A stretch of DNA of 32,462 bases from a virus. Below are positions 7,588-13,654 of the stretch, piece by piece. The notes under the pieces were generated by a model. That model worked only from the letters and a program-made list of their open reading frames with translations. It was not told the origin of the DNA and did no database searches. The position numbers and the translations under genes were made by a program. How positions within the stretch are numbered: the first letter of the stretch is position 1; each line of letters opens with the position of its first letter. The DNA lies in the IMG/VR virus record IMGVR_UViG_3300012096_000016, positions 1 to 32,462 of that record; one strand, written 5' to 3'.

Positions 7588-7783
7588 TTACCCTGATTTA
7601 CTCTCGATCTACCTGGTGTAGTGACATAACACTAGTCATAGAGGAGGGGTGCCGTAGGTAGGTCTTACACAACACACACACACACACACACCACAATATA
7701 CCCCCCACCCCCTACGGGGTACCCCCTGTCTACCACTGTTGTTACCTGACTATACTTGGTAGATCGAGAGTAAATCAGGGTAA
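7588..7783. repeat. Perfect 26-bp inverted repeat bounding a 196-bp segment
   Basis: The left arm (7588-7613) begins TTACCCTGATTTACTCTCGA. The right arm (7758-7783) is its exact reverse complement, ending in AAATCAGGGTAA. The arms are 144 bases apart and the match stops sharply at both ends. The segment between holds the CA tract and the C-rich block. Possible meanings are paired regulator-binding sites, a large cruciform at an origin, or the terminal repeats of a small non-autonomous mobile element. No target-site duplication is seen at the edges, which argues against the last. Confidence 0.95.
7672..7691. repeat. (AC)10 dinucleotide tract
   Basis: Ten uninterrupted AC units lie inside the inverted-repeat segment, followed by C-rich sequence (CCCCCCACCCCCTACGGGG). 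Such alternating purine-pyrimidine tracts can adopt Z-DNA and vary in length by slippage. No function is shown. Confidence 0.95.
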
Positions 7784-7800
7784 ACCGGAGTGAGGCAGGG

Positions 7801-7829
7801 TTGACAGCGGACGCGGAATGTGGTATACT
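7801..7829 (+). promoter_or_regulatory. Rightward early promoter P1
   Basis: TTGACA (7801-7806), a 17-base spacer ending in TGG (an extended -10 feature), then TATACT (7824-7829). The predicted start is near 7836, followed by AAAGGAG and the ATG at 7856. The -15 to +6 region (7819-7841) matches P2 at 11450-11472 in 22 of 23 positions. An 11-base element GTAAATCAGGG lies about 20 bases upstream of the -35 box in both. The partial dyad GTATAC-TTGT-GAGTAC over the -10 box may be an operator. Confidence 0.9.
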
Positions 7830-7855
7830 TGTGAGTACAATCAAAGGAGTGTGTC

Positions 7856-8233
7856 ATGGCTACACCCGGACCGAAGAGAGATGATCCGCTGCGCCAAGCT
7901 GCATTGAAGGAGAATGCACGGAGGCAAATGGAAGCGGAGTTTATGGAAGAATGCCGCACCTTGAAGCGGGAGGGGGCAAAGGCTAAGGATATCATGAGGT
8001 GTGTAAGGGCTGGGAGAAGGACTCAGGCTGGGGTTATTGTCGGGGAAAGCCCTGATGGCACGGCATGGGTCTTACGCCTTGCTAATGGCAGGCTCACAGA
8101 ATATCTCAAGGGCTATTGCGAAAGGCAGACCTCACACGAGGCAGGGAAGGCCATACGCAGAGTTAGGAAAGAGCTTAGGCTAGAGCCCTTACCTGAGATT
8201 GATAATGAAGTGTATGGCGATGGGGATGTTTAA
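7856..8233 (+). CDS. Hypothetical early protein, 125 aa
   Basis: This is the first gene read from P1, with a good ribosome-binding site (AAAGGAG, 8 bases before ATG). Function is not recognised. The N-terminal half is basic and helical (MATPGPKRDDPLRQAALKEN, then EECRTLKREGAKAKDIMRCV), and a short beta-like part (AGVIVGESPDGTAWVLRLAN) sits in the middle. The acidic tail ends EPLPEIDNEVYGDGDV. A nucleic-acid- or host-protein-binding early protein would fit the position and charge, but that is inference. Confidence 0.75.
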   Translation: MATPGPKRDDPLRQAALKENARRQMEAEFMEECRTLKREGAKAKDIMRCVRAGRRTQAGVIVGESPDGTAWVLRLANGRLTEYLKGYCERQTSHEAGKAIRRVRKELRLEPLPEIDNEVYGDGDV

Positions 8234-8235
8234 GG

Positions 8236-8280
8236 GCCCTTACGGAGTAGCTCTGACTAAGGGCATCACGAAATCGTGAT
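8236..8280. promoter_or_regulatory. Two adjacent inverted repeats after the first early gene
   Basis: GCCCTTA (8236-8242) pairs with TAAGGGC (8258-8264). Directly after comes the near-perfect palindrome ATCACGA-AA-TCGTGAT (8265-8280), followed by TTT. They start three bases after the stop of the 7856 gene and lie about 60 bases before the Ros/MucR-like gene. They could act as an attenuator/terminator or as an operator; the ATCACGAAAT part also occurs at 7503-7512. Confidence 0.6.
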
Positions 8281-8343
8281 TTCGGCGCCGCAATTCGGCC
8301 GCATTTAGGGCGTAGAATAGGGCACTCACGAAAGGCATATGAC

Positions 8344-8931
8344 ATGAGACTTATCCGCAGACCTCCCAGTGGTAGCTGGAAGCTTGGTAATTCTAGGATG
8401 GCCTCAACCCGGCGTTGGGTTATACAGGGCTATCCTTGGCAGGGGCAATTCGAAACATTAGAAGAAGTGAAGGATTACTTATCTGAGGATAGAATTGATT
8501 GTTTACTCTGTGGTAGAGCGTTAAAATCATTGAGTATGCATCTTGCTAGAATACATGGCATTTCATGTGATAGATATAAGGAACAGTTTGGTATTCCTTA
8601 TACTTGCGGCTTAATATCCGCCGATGTATCTGATCAGATGTCTGAAAGAATGTCTTTAATTGCCAAGCATGAACCGTTACCTGTTCAGGGTATAAACTTG
8701 AACAGGCGTCCGATGTGCAAAGCTATCACTGCTAACAAAAGAGCTTTGGCTAATAAGTATCGCCCTATCGATCGAGCCTTGCTGAGTAAATATGGTAAGA
8801 TGCAAGCTAAGGTTACTGAAGATATAGTTCGGGCTATTAAGGATGATTTAATCCTTGGTATGTCACACCGCAAAGCTGCTACTAAATACGGTCTTAGCAA
8901 GACCACTATAACTAGAGTGATCAAATCTTAA
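8344..8931 (+). CDS. Ros/MucR-type zinc-finger protein with C-terminal HTH
   Basis: Ros/MucR proteins are alphaproteobacterial zinc-finger transcription regulators. This 195-residue protein has IDCLLCGRALKSLSMHLARI (about residues 51-70) followed by HGISCDRYKEQFGIP. The C-x2-C ... H-x3/4-H spacing and the downstream YKEQFGIP-type strand match the Ros/MucR finger. Its C-terminus (about 165-195, LGMSHRKAATKYGLSKTTIT) is a separate helix-turn-helix of the kind found at the end of some phage HNH/homing enzymes. A basic N-terminus (RRPPSGSWK) is extra. Base composition is more AT-rich than the neighbours, suggesting separate acquisition. It is probably a DNA-binding regulator; a nuclease relic that kept only DNA-binding parts is the alternative. 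Confidence 0.75.
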   Translation: MRLIRRPPSGSWKLGNSRMASTRRWVIQGYPWQGQFETLEEVKDYLSEDRIDCLLCGRALKSLSMHLARIHGISCDRYKEQFGIPYTCGLISADVSDQMSERMSLIAKHEPLPVQGINLNRRPMCKAITANKRALANKYRPIDRALLSKYGKMQAKVTEDIVRAIKDDLILGMSHRKAATKYGLSKTTITRVIKS

Positions 8932-8975
8932 AAGGGAGGCTTATCGTAATTCACTCCACTTCAACTGTCCCTTAC

Positions 8976-9002
8976 GGCGGGCTCCTGAAAGGGATACCCG
9001 CC
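8976..9002. promoter_or_regulatory. Hairpin in the leader of the 9109 gene
   Basis: GGCGGG (8976-8981) pairs with CCCGCC (8997-9002) around a 15-base loop. No T-run follows, so it is not a typical rho-independent terminator. It lies in the 177-base gap before the 9109 gene, where I see no other gene. Confidence 0.45.
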
Positions 9003-9108
9003 TTAAGGGCGTGAGAGGACATAGATCACTCACGGTACGGCCCTCGGCCGGTGTGGAAGGTGATAGTTCCTACTCAGCACAAAGACGTCAGATGAAAGGA
9101 CTATAGCA

Positions 9109-9780
9109 ATGACTGACGCAGTTGCAGAAGCCTCCGTTACTCTTAAGATCAAGCTTAAGGGTGGCATTGGCGAGGTTGAGGTGGATACCTCAAAGATTGT
9201 CGACATGGATATCTATCAATACATCTTCCAAGTCGGCCTTGAGACCATCATCAACAAAGTGGGGATGTCCAAAATCGCTGTGGGCATCACCAAAGCCGAA
9301 GGCGAGGATAAGGTTAAGCGCACCGCGGAGATTGTGGAACAGGCCAACCGAACGGTTCAGGCTATGTATGACGGAAATCTCAAAGGAGCGAAAGCCACGT
9401 CCAAGCGCACTGGGGCTACACAAACCGAGGCCATGCGCCTTGCGAAAGCCTTGGTGAAGGATACCTTGCGGAGCAATGGGTATAAGATCAGCGCTTTCGA
9501 CGCGAAGCAATTGACAGCCTTTGCCAAGGAGGTGTTGGCCGGAAACCCGGATCTTTACAAGCGAGCGGAGGAGAACCTCAAGGCCAGAGCGGAGTTGCCG
9601 ATCAAGGGCTTGAACGTCGCAGCTATGCTGGGCGATATGGCTGAAGATGAAAGCTTGAAGGCAAAGCCAAAGGTTCCACCAAAGCCCAAGGCTAAGGGCG
9701 AAGCCAAAGCTACACTTTCCGCTGCGCAAGCAGGGAAGGTTGCGCCACGGCAGAAGCCCGCAGGGGCTACCGCTCACTAA
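9109..9780 (+). CDS. Hypothetical early protein with Lys/Pro/Ala-rich tail, 223 aa
   Basis: Function not recognised. Residues 1-180 look folded: an N-terminal beta-like part (VTLKIKLKGGIGEVEVDTSK), then helices with TGATQTEAMRLAKALVKDTL and KQLTAFAKEVLAGNPDLYKR. Residues about 183-223 are low-complexity and basic (KAKPKVPPKPKAKGEAKA), similar in composition to histone-H1-like tails, which suggests nucleic-acid binding or a flexible tether. The ATG follows AAAGGA at 9096-9101. It has a long leader with a hairpin, which may mean high or controlled expression. Confidence 0.75.
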   Translation: MTDAVAEASVTLKIKLKGGIGEVEVDTSKIVDMDIYQYIFQVGLETIINKVGMSKIAVGITKAEGEDKVKRTAEIVEQANRTVQAMYDGNLKGAKATSKRTGATQTEAMRLAKALVKDTLRSNGYKISAFDAKQLTAFAKEVLAGNPDLYKRAEENLKARAELPIKGLNVAAMLGDMAEDESLKAKPKVPPKPKAKGEAKATLSAAQAGKVAPRQKPAGATAH

Positions 9781-9794
9781 CTCGGAGACATGCC

Positions 9795-9980
9795 ATGTAC
9801 TTCGTAACCGTCTATGTGGCCAAAGGCACACGGAAACACTTCGGTCCCTTCACCAGCATTGAGGAAGGGGATGAGTGGGCTTCGAACTACATCTGCTCAG
9901 ATGAAGCAATCCAGCGCTACGGCTGTGGTAGATGGGATAACGGATACATGGAAAGTCCCTTGCAACTGAGTGAGCAATGA
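9795..9980 (+). CDS. Hypothetical protein, 61 aa
   Basis: A short acidic protein, MYFVTVYVAKGTRKHFGPFT at the start, then SIEEGDEWASNYICSDEA. The FGPF/EEGDEWA pattern resembles small phage and bacterial proteins of unknown role. It starts 14 bases after the 9109 gene, preceded by GGAGA, and is probably in the same transcript. Confidence 0.7.
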   Translation: MYFVTVYVAKGTRKHFGPFTSIEEGDEWASNYICSDEAIQRYGCGRWDNGYMESPLQLSEQ

Positions 9981-10192
9981 GCACGGCTATTGGACAGCCC
10001 CCATAAGCTCAGGATCACTCAGCTTTAGCTTCGCCTCCAGCAGAGGCAACACTACGCAGCAATGACTACCGTTCGCAATGTAACGTCAGCCAAGCTATCG
10101 GCGGTTGTGTTCCTTACCACAAAGTCAGGATGCGTAGTGCCTCTTTTCTCCATCGCGAGGGTATGATAGTCCCATCGCAAAAGGAATGAGCC
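9981..10192. other. Intergenic gap with possible 34-aa ORF
   Basis: These 212 bases hold a small hairpin (GCCTC-CAGCA-GAGGC, 10033-10047). A 34-codon frame at 10062-10166 (MTTVRNVTSAKLSAVVFLTT at its start) has no clear ribosome-binding site. A TATGAT sequence at 10162-10167 has no good -35 partner. I would not annotate a gene here without expression data. Confidence 0.5.
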
Positions 10193-11125
10193 ATGACTAA
10201 TGAAAGCATTTCGGGGTTCTTGAACTCCATAGCTGAGGCGAAGCGGGCGTTTGACGCGGAGCCGGAGTACCAACAGCGCATTCGTAATCTTGAAGATAAC
10301 CATGAAGAGCAGCTCGAGACCATTGCTAAGCGTGAGCTTCACATTCTCGGTTTGAAGCAAGCTAACGAAGAACTCATGCAAAAGCTCCGCTCTGTGGAGG
10401 CAGAGCGGGACGATGCAGGGTTTCGCGCTTTGGAAGCAGATGACAAAGTGCAGGGTTTGCTTACGCTTGTGCATCAGTTTGTCGGAGATGGGCTCAAGGC
10501 TATCAGCGCGGTGGAAGGGAGGGAACTGTTTGTCATAGGCAAGGATGAGCATCAGGGCAATATTGCATCTATCGATCTTCTCGAAGATGCTAATCGAGAG
10601 CTTAACGATGAGCTTCAACGTCTTCAAACGGATATGCGCCTTGCTCAGGAACAGCTAACGCGCCCTTTCGCTCCTTCGGTCGATACGGCATCCTCGCAAG
10701 GCGAAGGCACGGACCATTGGTATAACTCCTTGAGGCAGGATCGTGAAGGGCAGCGTGCAGTGGACCCTACTATTGCTTCCACTCCAAGCTCCATCGCACC
10801 AGAAGAGGTGACCAATGCCTCATCTGTGGTAAGTGGCTCGATTGAGTCCCAAGAGGGTCAGAGTGATGGCCCTTTTGCCAAGACCGAAGACGTTACCCCT
10901 GTTCCAAATGCTGCGTCCGCTGGTGCCGAGAGCGAAACGTCTGCTGTCTCCAACGCTTCGCCGCCTGAACGGAACCGCGACCGTTCCACTTTCTACAAAG
11001 GACGGAAGTATTACGATGTGACTTACTACGTTCCACTTCATCAGTGGCTTGAAGGTGGTGGGACGAGAGAAGATTACGAATGGCGACCCCTGCCTGAAGT
11101 GAATAGGGCTTCGCATCAATCCTAA
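10193..11125 (+). CDS. Coiled-coil protein of unknown function, 310 aa
   Basis: The N-terminal half (about residues 20-155) is rich in heptad-like Leu/Glu/Arg patterns (IRNLEDNHEEQLETIAKREL; LLEDANRELNDELQRLQTD), pointing to a long coiled coil. Residues about 160-265 are Ser/Glu/Pro-rich and probably disordered. The last 45 residues look folded and aromatic (TFYKGRKYYDVTYYVPLHQW). It is preceded by AAAGGA and followed within a few bases by a terminator, so it is probably the last gene of the P1 transcript. A structural or scaffold role during infection is possible; no family is recognised. Confidence 0.75.
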   Translation: MTNESISGFLNSIAEAKRAFDAEPEYQQRIRNLEDNHEEQLETIAKRELHILGLKQANEELMQKLRSVEAERDDAGFRALEADDKVQGLLTLVHQFVGDGLKAISAVEGRELFVIGKDEHQGNIASIDLLEDANRELNDELQRLQTDMRLAQEQLTRPFAPSVDTASSQGEGTDHWYNSLRQDREGQRAVDPTIASTPSSIAPEEVTNASSVVSGSIESQEGQSDGPFAKTEDVTPVPNAASAGAESETSAVSNASPPERNRDRSTFYKGRKYYDVTYYVPLHQWLEGGGTREDYEWRPLPEVNRASHQS

Positions 11126-11130
11126 GCTTG

Positions 11131-11160
11131 AGGCCCTGTGTAAAAGCGGGGCCTTTTCTT
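11131..11160 (+). terminator. Rho-independent terminator ending the P1 operon
   Basis: AGGCCC (11131-11136) pairs with GGGCCT (11149-11154), followed by TTTCTTT. The 12-base loop is somewhat long, but stem and T-run are typical. It lies 6 bases after the stop of the coiled-coil gene. Confidence 0.85.
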
Positions 11161-11179
11161 TAACTTGAAAGGTCAGAAG

Positions 11180-11389
11180 ATGTCTACGGTAAGCAAGACA
11201 ATGGCAGATAAGTTGGTAGCATGCAACGGCTGTTACAAGGACGACATGCCTGTGGTCCGCATCGTTGAATACACAAACGCTTGGGGCGGCACGGCCTATG
11301 GGCTTGAGTGTGAGCATCAAATGGGCCGCTACGCTCCAAGCGAATACGTGATCGACCCTAGGGTCTATTGGGAGGCTAAACACAGCTAA
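11180..11389 (+). CDS. Hypothetical protein with CxxC, 69 aa
   Basis: The start is ATG at 11180, with GAAAGG about 8 bases upstream; a TTG five codons earlier overlaps that site and is less likely. The protein has ACNGCYKDDMPVV (about residues 14-26) and later ECEH, which could hold a metal ion (C-x2-C ... C-x-H). It lies between a terminator and promoter P2, so it depends on read-through or on an unseen promoter. Confidence 0.65.
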   Translation: MSTVSKTMADKLVACNGCYKDDMPVVRIVEYTNAWGGTAYGLECEHQMGRYAPSEYVIDPRVYWEAKHS

Positions 11390-11431
11390 AGGTATCAGGT
11401 AAATCAGGGAGCTTGGTAGCAATCAGGCTCC

Positions 11432-11460
11432 TTGACTTTATGTCAAAACTGTGGTATACT
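11432..11460 (+). promoter_or_regulatory. Rightward promoter P2, sequence twin of P1
   Basis: TTGACT (11432-11437), 17 bases, TATACT (11455-11460), with the same TGTGG before the -10 box and the same TGAGTACAAT after it as P1. GTAAATCAGGG (11399-11409) lies 22 bases upstream of the -35 box. Unlike P1, the -35 box is part of a dyad, TTGAC-TTTAT-GTCAA (11432-11446), a possible operator. Confidence 0.88.
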
Positions 11461-11492
11461 TATGAGTACAATGGGGCATAATGGAGAATTTC

Positions 11493-11636
11493 ATGCCGAT
11501 CATTCTAGCTGCTTTTGTAGGTTCCCTCTGCGGTTCCCTAAGAACGCATCCTTTCCTTCGAAAGATGGAGGGTGTCATGTCTGTGCTACAGGTTCTACGT
11601 CCCGTTGCTTGTTCTTTGGAGGGGTGTCATGACTGA
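11493..11636 (+). CDS. Small hydrophobic protein, 47 aa
   Basis: The start is ATG at 11493, with GGAGAA 5 bases upstream. The first 18 residues (MPIILAAFVGSLCGSLRT) are hydrophobic and could form a membrane helix or signal; the rest is polar. The stop overlaps the next gene's start region by 8 bases. An overlapping frame starting at 11471 (stop 11632) is also open, but its ATG would lie almost at the predicted transcript start. Which frame is used is uncertain. Confidence 0.4.
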   Translation: MPIILAAFVGSLCGSLRTHPFLRKMEGVMSVLQVLRPVACSLEGCHD

Positions 11637-11811
11637 CAGGTATTACATTTCCTATATTAGAATTCCACATGGTTGCTGTTATGACATCTGTATCAGGGAT
11701 AGGCAATTTGCTCACGAGTATAATAGAGGAGAGTTTGAACATATCTGTGAGTGTGTAGACTTGGCAATAGCTGAGAAGATTGTGGAATTACTGAATAGGA
11801 CTGAGCCATGA
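11629..11811 (+). CDS. Hypothetical protein, 60 aa
   Basis: The start is ATG at 11629, with GGAGGGG 5 bases upstream, a strong site. The product (MTDRYYISYIRIPHGCCYDI at the start, then CIRDRQFAHEYNRGEFE) looks like a small alpha/beta domain ending in an amphipathic helix (AIAEKIVELLNR). No family is recognised. It is the first well-supported gene of the P2 transcript. Confidence 0.7.
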   Translation: MTDRYYISYIRIPHGCCYDICIRDRQFAHEYNRGEFEHICECVDLAIAEKIVELLNRTEP

Positions 11812-11960
11812 ACTATGGCTATCAGCACGCTTTGCATGTCATTGACTGGCGCCTTTGGCTTGCCATTGTTTTGCATGTTGAACCACGCTTCGTTTACTCA
11901 CGTAAGGGAACCTTCGCGGATTTGGACGGAGAAGAAGAACAAGATGGGAGGTGGAGATGA
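11808..11960 (+). CDS. Hypothetical protein, 50 aa
   Basis: It starts inside the previous stop (ATGA at 11808) and its own stop overlaps the next start (ATGA at 11957), an arrangement typical of coupled phage genes. The product has a hydrophobic, Trp-containing middle (VIDWRLWLAIVLHVEP) and an acidic end (DLDGEEEQDG). An alternative frame at 11815-12033 overlaps three genes and was rejected. Confidence 0.6.
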   Translation: MNYGYQHALHVIDWRLWLAIVLHVEPRFVYSRKGTFADLDGEEEQDGRWR

Positions 11961-12121
11961 GCAACGAAGATGTAGATGTAAGAGGAAAGATATTCGCCAT
12001 CTTAAGCAGCAATATGAAGGACAAAGAAGCTAGGCATATCATCCTTGCTTTGAACGATCTCAGCGACGATGATTTCGACGAGCTTGTTAGTTTAATGCAA
12101 GAATGGAAGGCATACCGATGA
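11957..12121 (+). CDS. Small acidic helical protein, 54 aa
   Basis: It is coupled to both neighbours by ATGA overlaps (11957 and 12118), with GGAGGTGGAG just upstream. The sequence (MSNEDVDVRGKIFAILSSNM, then LNDLSDDDFDELVSLMQEW) is helical and acidic. No family is recognised. Confidence 0.7.
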   Translation: MSNEDVDVRGKIFAILSSNMKDKEARHIILALNDLSDDDFDELVSLMQEWKAYR

Positions 12122-12612
12122 CCATTCTCTACAACTGCCGCCACGCCGGGGATCAATACCGCATTACGAAGTTCAACCCCGAGATGAACGTGGAGAGTTC
12201 CTACCTATGCACCCTTGAAGAATGTGACTGTCCTCGCGGGCCACACCCTACCTGCCGTCACCGCCAAATGTTGCCAAAGTTCATTGCAAGGCAACATGTT
12301 GGAGATGAGTGGTTTTTGGACTTCGACCGAGGTGGATGGGTGCAGATGGACCCGAGAATTATATTGATTGAGGACATTGATCTCTTCGGACCTAGTACAA
12401 CCTACTACGAAAAGCCAAACGAATCTATGCCACCCCTCCCTGAAGGCGTCACCATGATTTCTTTAGAAAACCCTGTGGCTGTACACAATGCTATCGCTGA
12501 AGCTGTAGGGGAGCCTGGGTGGGGAGAGATAAAAGCGGAGGATATTGGAAAGCCCGTTAGAATCAATCTCCCCCCTGACGCTTCGCCAACTCACATCAAG
12601 AGGAGGTTTTGA
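12118..12612 (+). CDS. Protein with SWIM-like zinc-binding motif, 164 aa
   Basis: The start is ATG at 12118, inside the previous stop. Residues about 30-50 read YLCTLEECDCPRGPHPTCRH. The C-x-C-P ... C-x-H arrangement resembles a SWIM zinc-binding motif, a small module for DNA or protein contacts. The remaining sequence is acidic and Pro-rich (ESMPPLPEGVTMISLENPVA), with an AIAEAVGEPGWGEIKAEDIG helix. The role is unknown. SWIM motifs occur in nucleic-acid-associated proteins, which would suit the surrounding replication genes. Confidence 0.65.
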   Translation: MTILYNCRHAGDQYRITKFNPEMNVESSYLCTLEECDCPRGPHPTCRHRQMLPKFIARQHVGDEWFLDFDRGGWVQMDPRIILIEDIDLFGPSTTYYEKPNESMPPLPEGVTMISLENPVAVHNAIAEAVGEPGWGEIKAEDIGKPVRINLPPDASPTHIKRRF

Positions 12613-12686
12613 TGCTAATCCCCTACACCTTGGCCACAGCAAGCTTGGCTCAGTTTGGCTTCTTGATTTATTGGGTGCTAAGATGA
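12612..12686 (+). CDS. 24-aa membrane micropeptide
   Basis: A 24-codon gene held between two overlaps: its ATG uses the last base of the previous stop (TGATG) and its TGA overlaps the next ATG (12683). It has the best ribosome-binding site in the area (AGAGGAGG, 5 bases before ATG). The peptide starts MLIPYTLATASLAQ and continues FGFLIYWVLR, almost wholly hydrophobic with one C-terminal Arg, so it is probably a single membrane helix. Such peptides can inhibit or tune host membrane proteins. It may also serve mainly to couple translation. Confidence 0.55.
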   Translation: MLIPYTLATASLAQFGFLIYWVLR

Positions 12687-12898
12687 CCTCCTTCGTTTAC
12701 GATTTCAAAGACATCGCCACGCGAATGAAAGGGGAATTGAAGGCCTTCAAGACTGAGGAAGAGGTATTAGTCAAGGCTGCTTCACCACAGGCCCGTTGGC
12801 GCTTGCTAAATACAATAATCTGCAAGTATTGTCATGGTTACGGACGCGATACTTTTAATGATTGTTGTATAGTCTGCAATGGAAAGGGAACGGTATGA
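12683..12898 (+). CDS. Small protein with DnaJ-like double CxxC motif, 71 aa
   Basis: The start is ATG at 12683, coupled to the micropeptide stop. An N-terminal helix is followed by CKYCHGYGRDTFNDCCIVCN and then GKGTV (about residues 48-71). This contains two C-x2-C-x-G-x-G-like units, as in DnaJ-type zinc domains and in some phage small proteins. It probably binds one zinc ion. The function is unknown. Confidence 0.7.
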   Translation: MTSFVYDFKDIATRMKGELKAFKTEEEVLVKAASPQARWRLLNTIICKYCHGYGRDTFNDCCIVCNGKGTV

Positions 12899-13194
12899 CC
12901 GCCTCTTCCGCCAAATCCGCCGCGCCACCCTATGCCGTCCTAACGTGGGCAGATGAGATGAATATCTACATGCAACTCCCTTCGGTAAACGGCCCCTATG
13001 TGGCGCGATTCGCTCGAAGCGAAGGAGGTCTAAGCACCGGGTTGCATCACATGGGTGCGTTGCATATAGAGCACAGTGGGGAGCCTTTCCATCGCGCCGA
13101 GATACCTTCAAAGGCACTTGCAAAGCTGGCTATCACACAAAACGACCGCGAAGCTGCAAGGGACGTGTTGAAGAAACTGGGAGTTATATCATGA
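12895..13194 (+). CDS. Hypothetical protein, 99 aa
   Basis: The start is ATG at 12895, inside the previous stop (GTATGA). The sequence has an Ala/Ser-rich beginning, a beta-like middle (PYVARFARSEGGLSTGLHHM) and a C-terminal helix (NDREAARDVLKKLGVIS). No family is recognised. It is coupled to both neighbours. Confidence 0.65.
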   Translation: MTASSAKSAAPPYAVLTWADEMNIYMQLPSVNGPYVARFARSEGGLSTGLHHMGALHIEHSGEPFHRAEIPSKALAKLAITQNDREAARDVLKKLGVIS

Positions 13195-13394
13195 CCGATC
13201 AAGTTTGTGCTTATGAAGATTGTAACAGACCAGCAACTATCCTAGCCTGTGGTAGAAGCGGTTATAATGATGACAAAGGACACCCAAAACCTGCCTACTA
13301 TTGTGATGAACATGCTAATCTTGTGGCAGACGAACATGACCCTGAGTATGTAGTATACTGTCCTAGCTGTGAATGCAGGTTTGGAGTGAACTGA
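13191..13394 (+). CDS. Small zinc-finger-like protein, 67 aa
   Basis: It starts in an ATGA overlap. Cysteines and histidines occur as CAYEDCNRPA (C-x4-C), YYCDEH (C-x2-H) and YCPSCECRFG (C-x2-C-x-C), a pattern able to bind one or two zinc ions. It is acidic overall. No named family is recognised. Confidence 0.7.
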   Translation: MTDQVCAYEDCNRPATILACGRSGYNDDKGHPKPAYYCDEHANLVADEHDPEYVVYCPSCECRFGVN

Positions 13395-13654
13395 TGAACA
13401 AGAACGAAGACCCGATCTCACAAGAACGCATCAAGGAGCTTAAGATGATGGCTGTGGGCTACTACGGCTCTATCTGCGATATAACTGAGAACCCTTTTGA
13501 GGTTGCTACTCTTGTAGTGATGATTCATCTAATGCTTTGGCTGGACGCTCGCCAACCTAATGCGGATACGAGGATGATGTTGGAGGATTATTGTAAGAAC
13601 TTCATGGAGAACTTCGAGATGAATGAGACTCATGATAAGGGACAGATGCAGTGA
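13394..13654 (+). CDS. Hypothetical protein, 86 aa
   Basis: The start is ATG at 13394, overlapping the last base of the previous stop. A hydrophobic stretch (EVATLVVMIHLMLWLDA, about residues 37-53) could be a buried helix or a short membrane segment; the rest is polar and acidic. Family unknown. Its stop lies inside the hairpin at 13652-13680. Confidence 0.65.
   Translation: MNKNEDPISQERIKELKMMAVGYYGSICDITENPFEVATLVVMIHLMLWLDARQPNADTRMMLEDYCKNFMENFEMNETHDKGQMQ

Larger units (their letters stand above)
7429..7855. other. Non-coding divergent control region (427 bp)
   Basis: No convincing gene lies here; short open frames lack ribosome-binding sites. It contains, left to right, an ATCACGAAAT element (7503-7512) repeated later at 8265, the left arm of a 26-bp inverted repeat (7588-7613), a (CA)10 tract (7672-7691), a C-rich block with the palindrome GGGGTACCCC (7716-7725), the right arm (7758-7783) and promoter P1 (7801-7829). 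Placement between leftward and rightward genes suits a transcriptional switch or a replication origin. Which of these it is cannot be told from sequence alone. Confidence 0.8.

Noticed and set aside
7666-7694. CA repeat considered as a CRISPR-like or minisatellite array
   Set aside because: It is a simple dinucleotide tract without spacers.
7588-7783. Terminal inverted repeats of an insertion sequence
   Set aside because: There is no transposase and no target-site duplication at the borders. A tiny non-autonomous element remains only a weak possibility.
9190-9831. Leftward 213-codon frame opposite the 9109 gene
   Set aside because: It is a shadow of the well-supported rightward gene; the Leu/Arg/Cys-rich product looks like an antisense translation.
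10052-10627. Leftward 191-codon frame opposite the coiled-coil gene
   Set aside because: It is antisense to a gene with a clear ribosome-binding site and coiled-coil signal.
10820-11422. Leftward 200-codon frame
   Set aside because: It spans a terminator and two genes on the other strand and has no motif.
11471-11632. Alternative 53-codon frame right after promoter P2
   Set aside because: Its ATG would be only a few bases from the predicted transcript start with no ribosome-binding site; the 11493 frame has one. It cannot be fully excluded.
11815-12033. 72-codon rightward frame
   Set aside because: It overlaps two better-supported coupled genes (11808 and 11957) in another frame.
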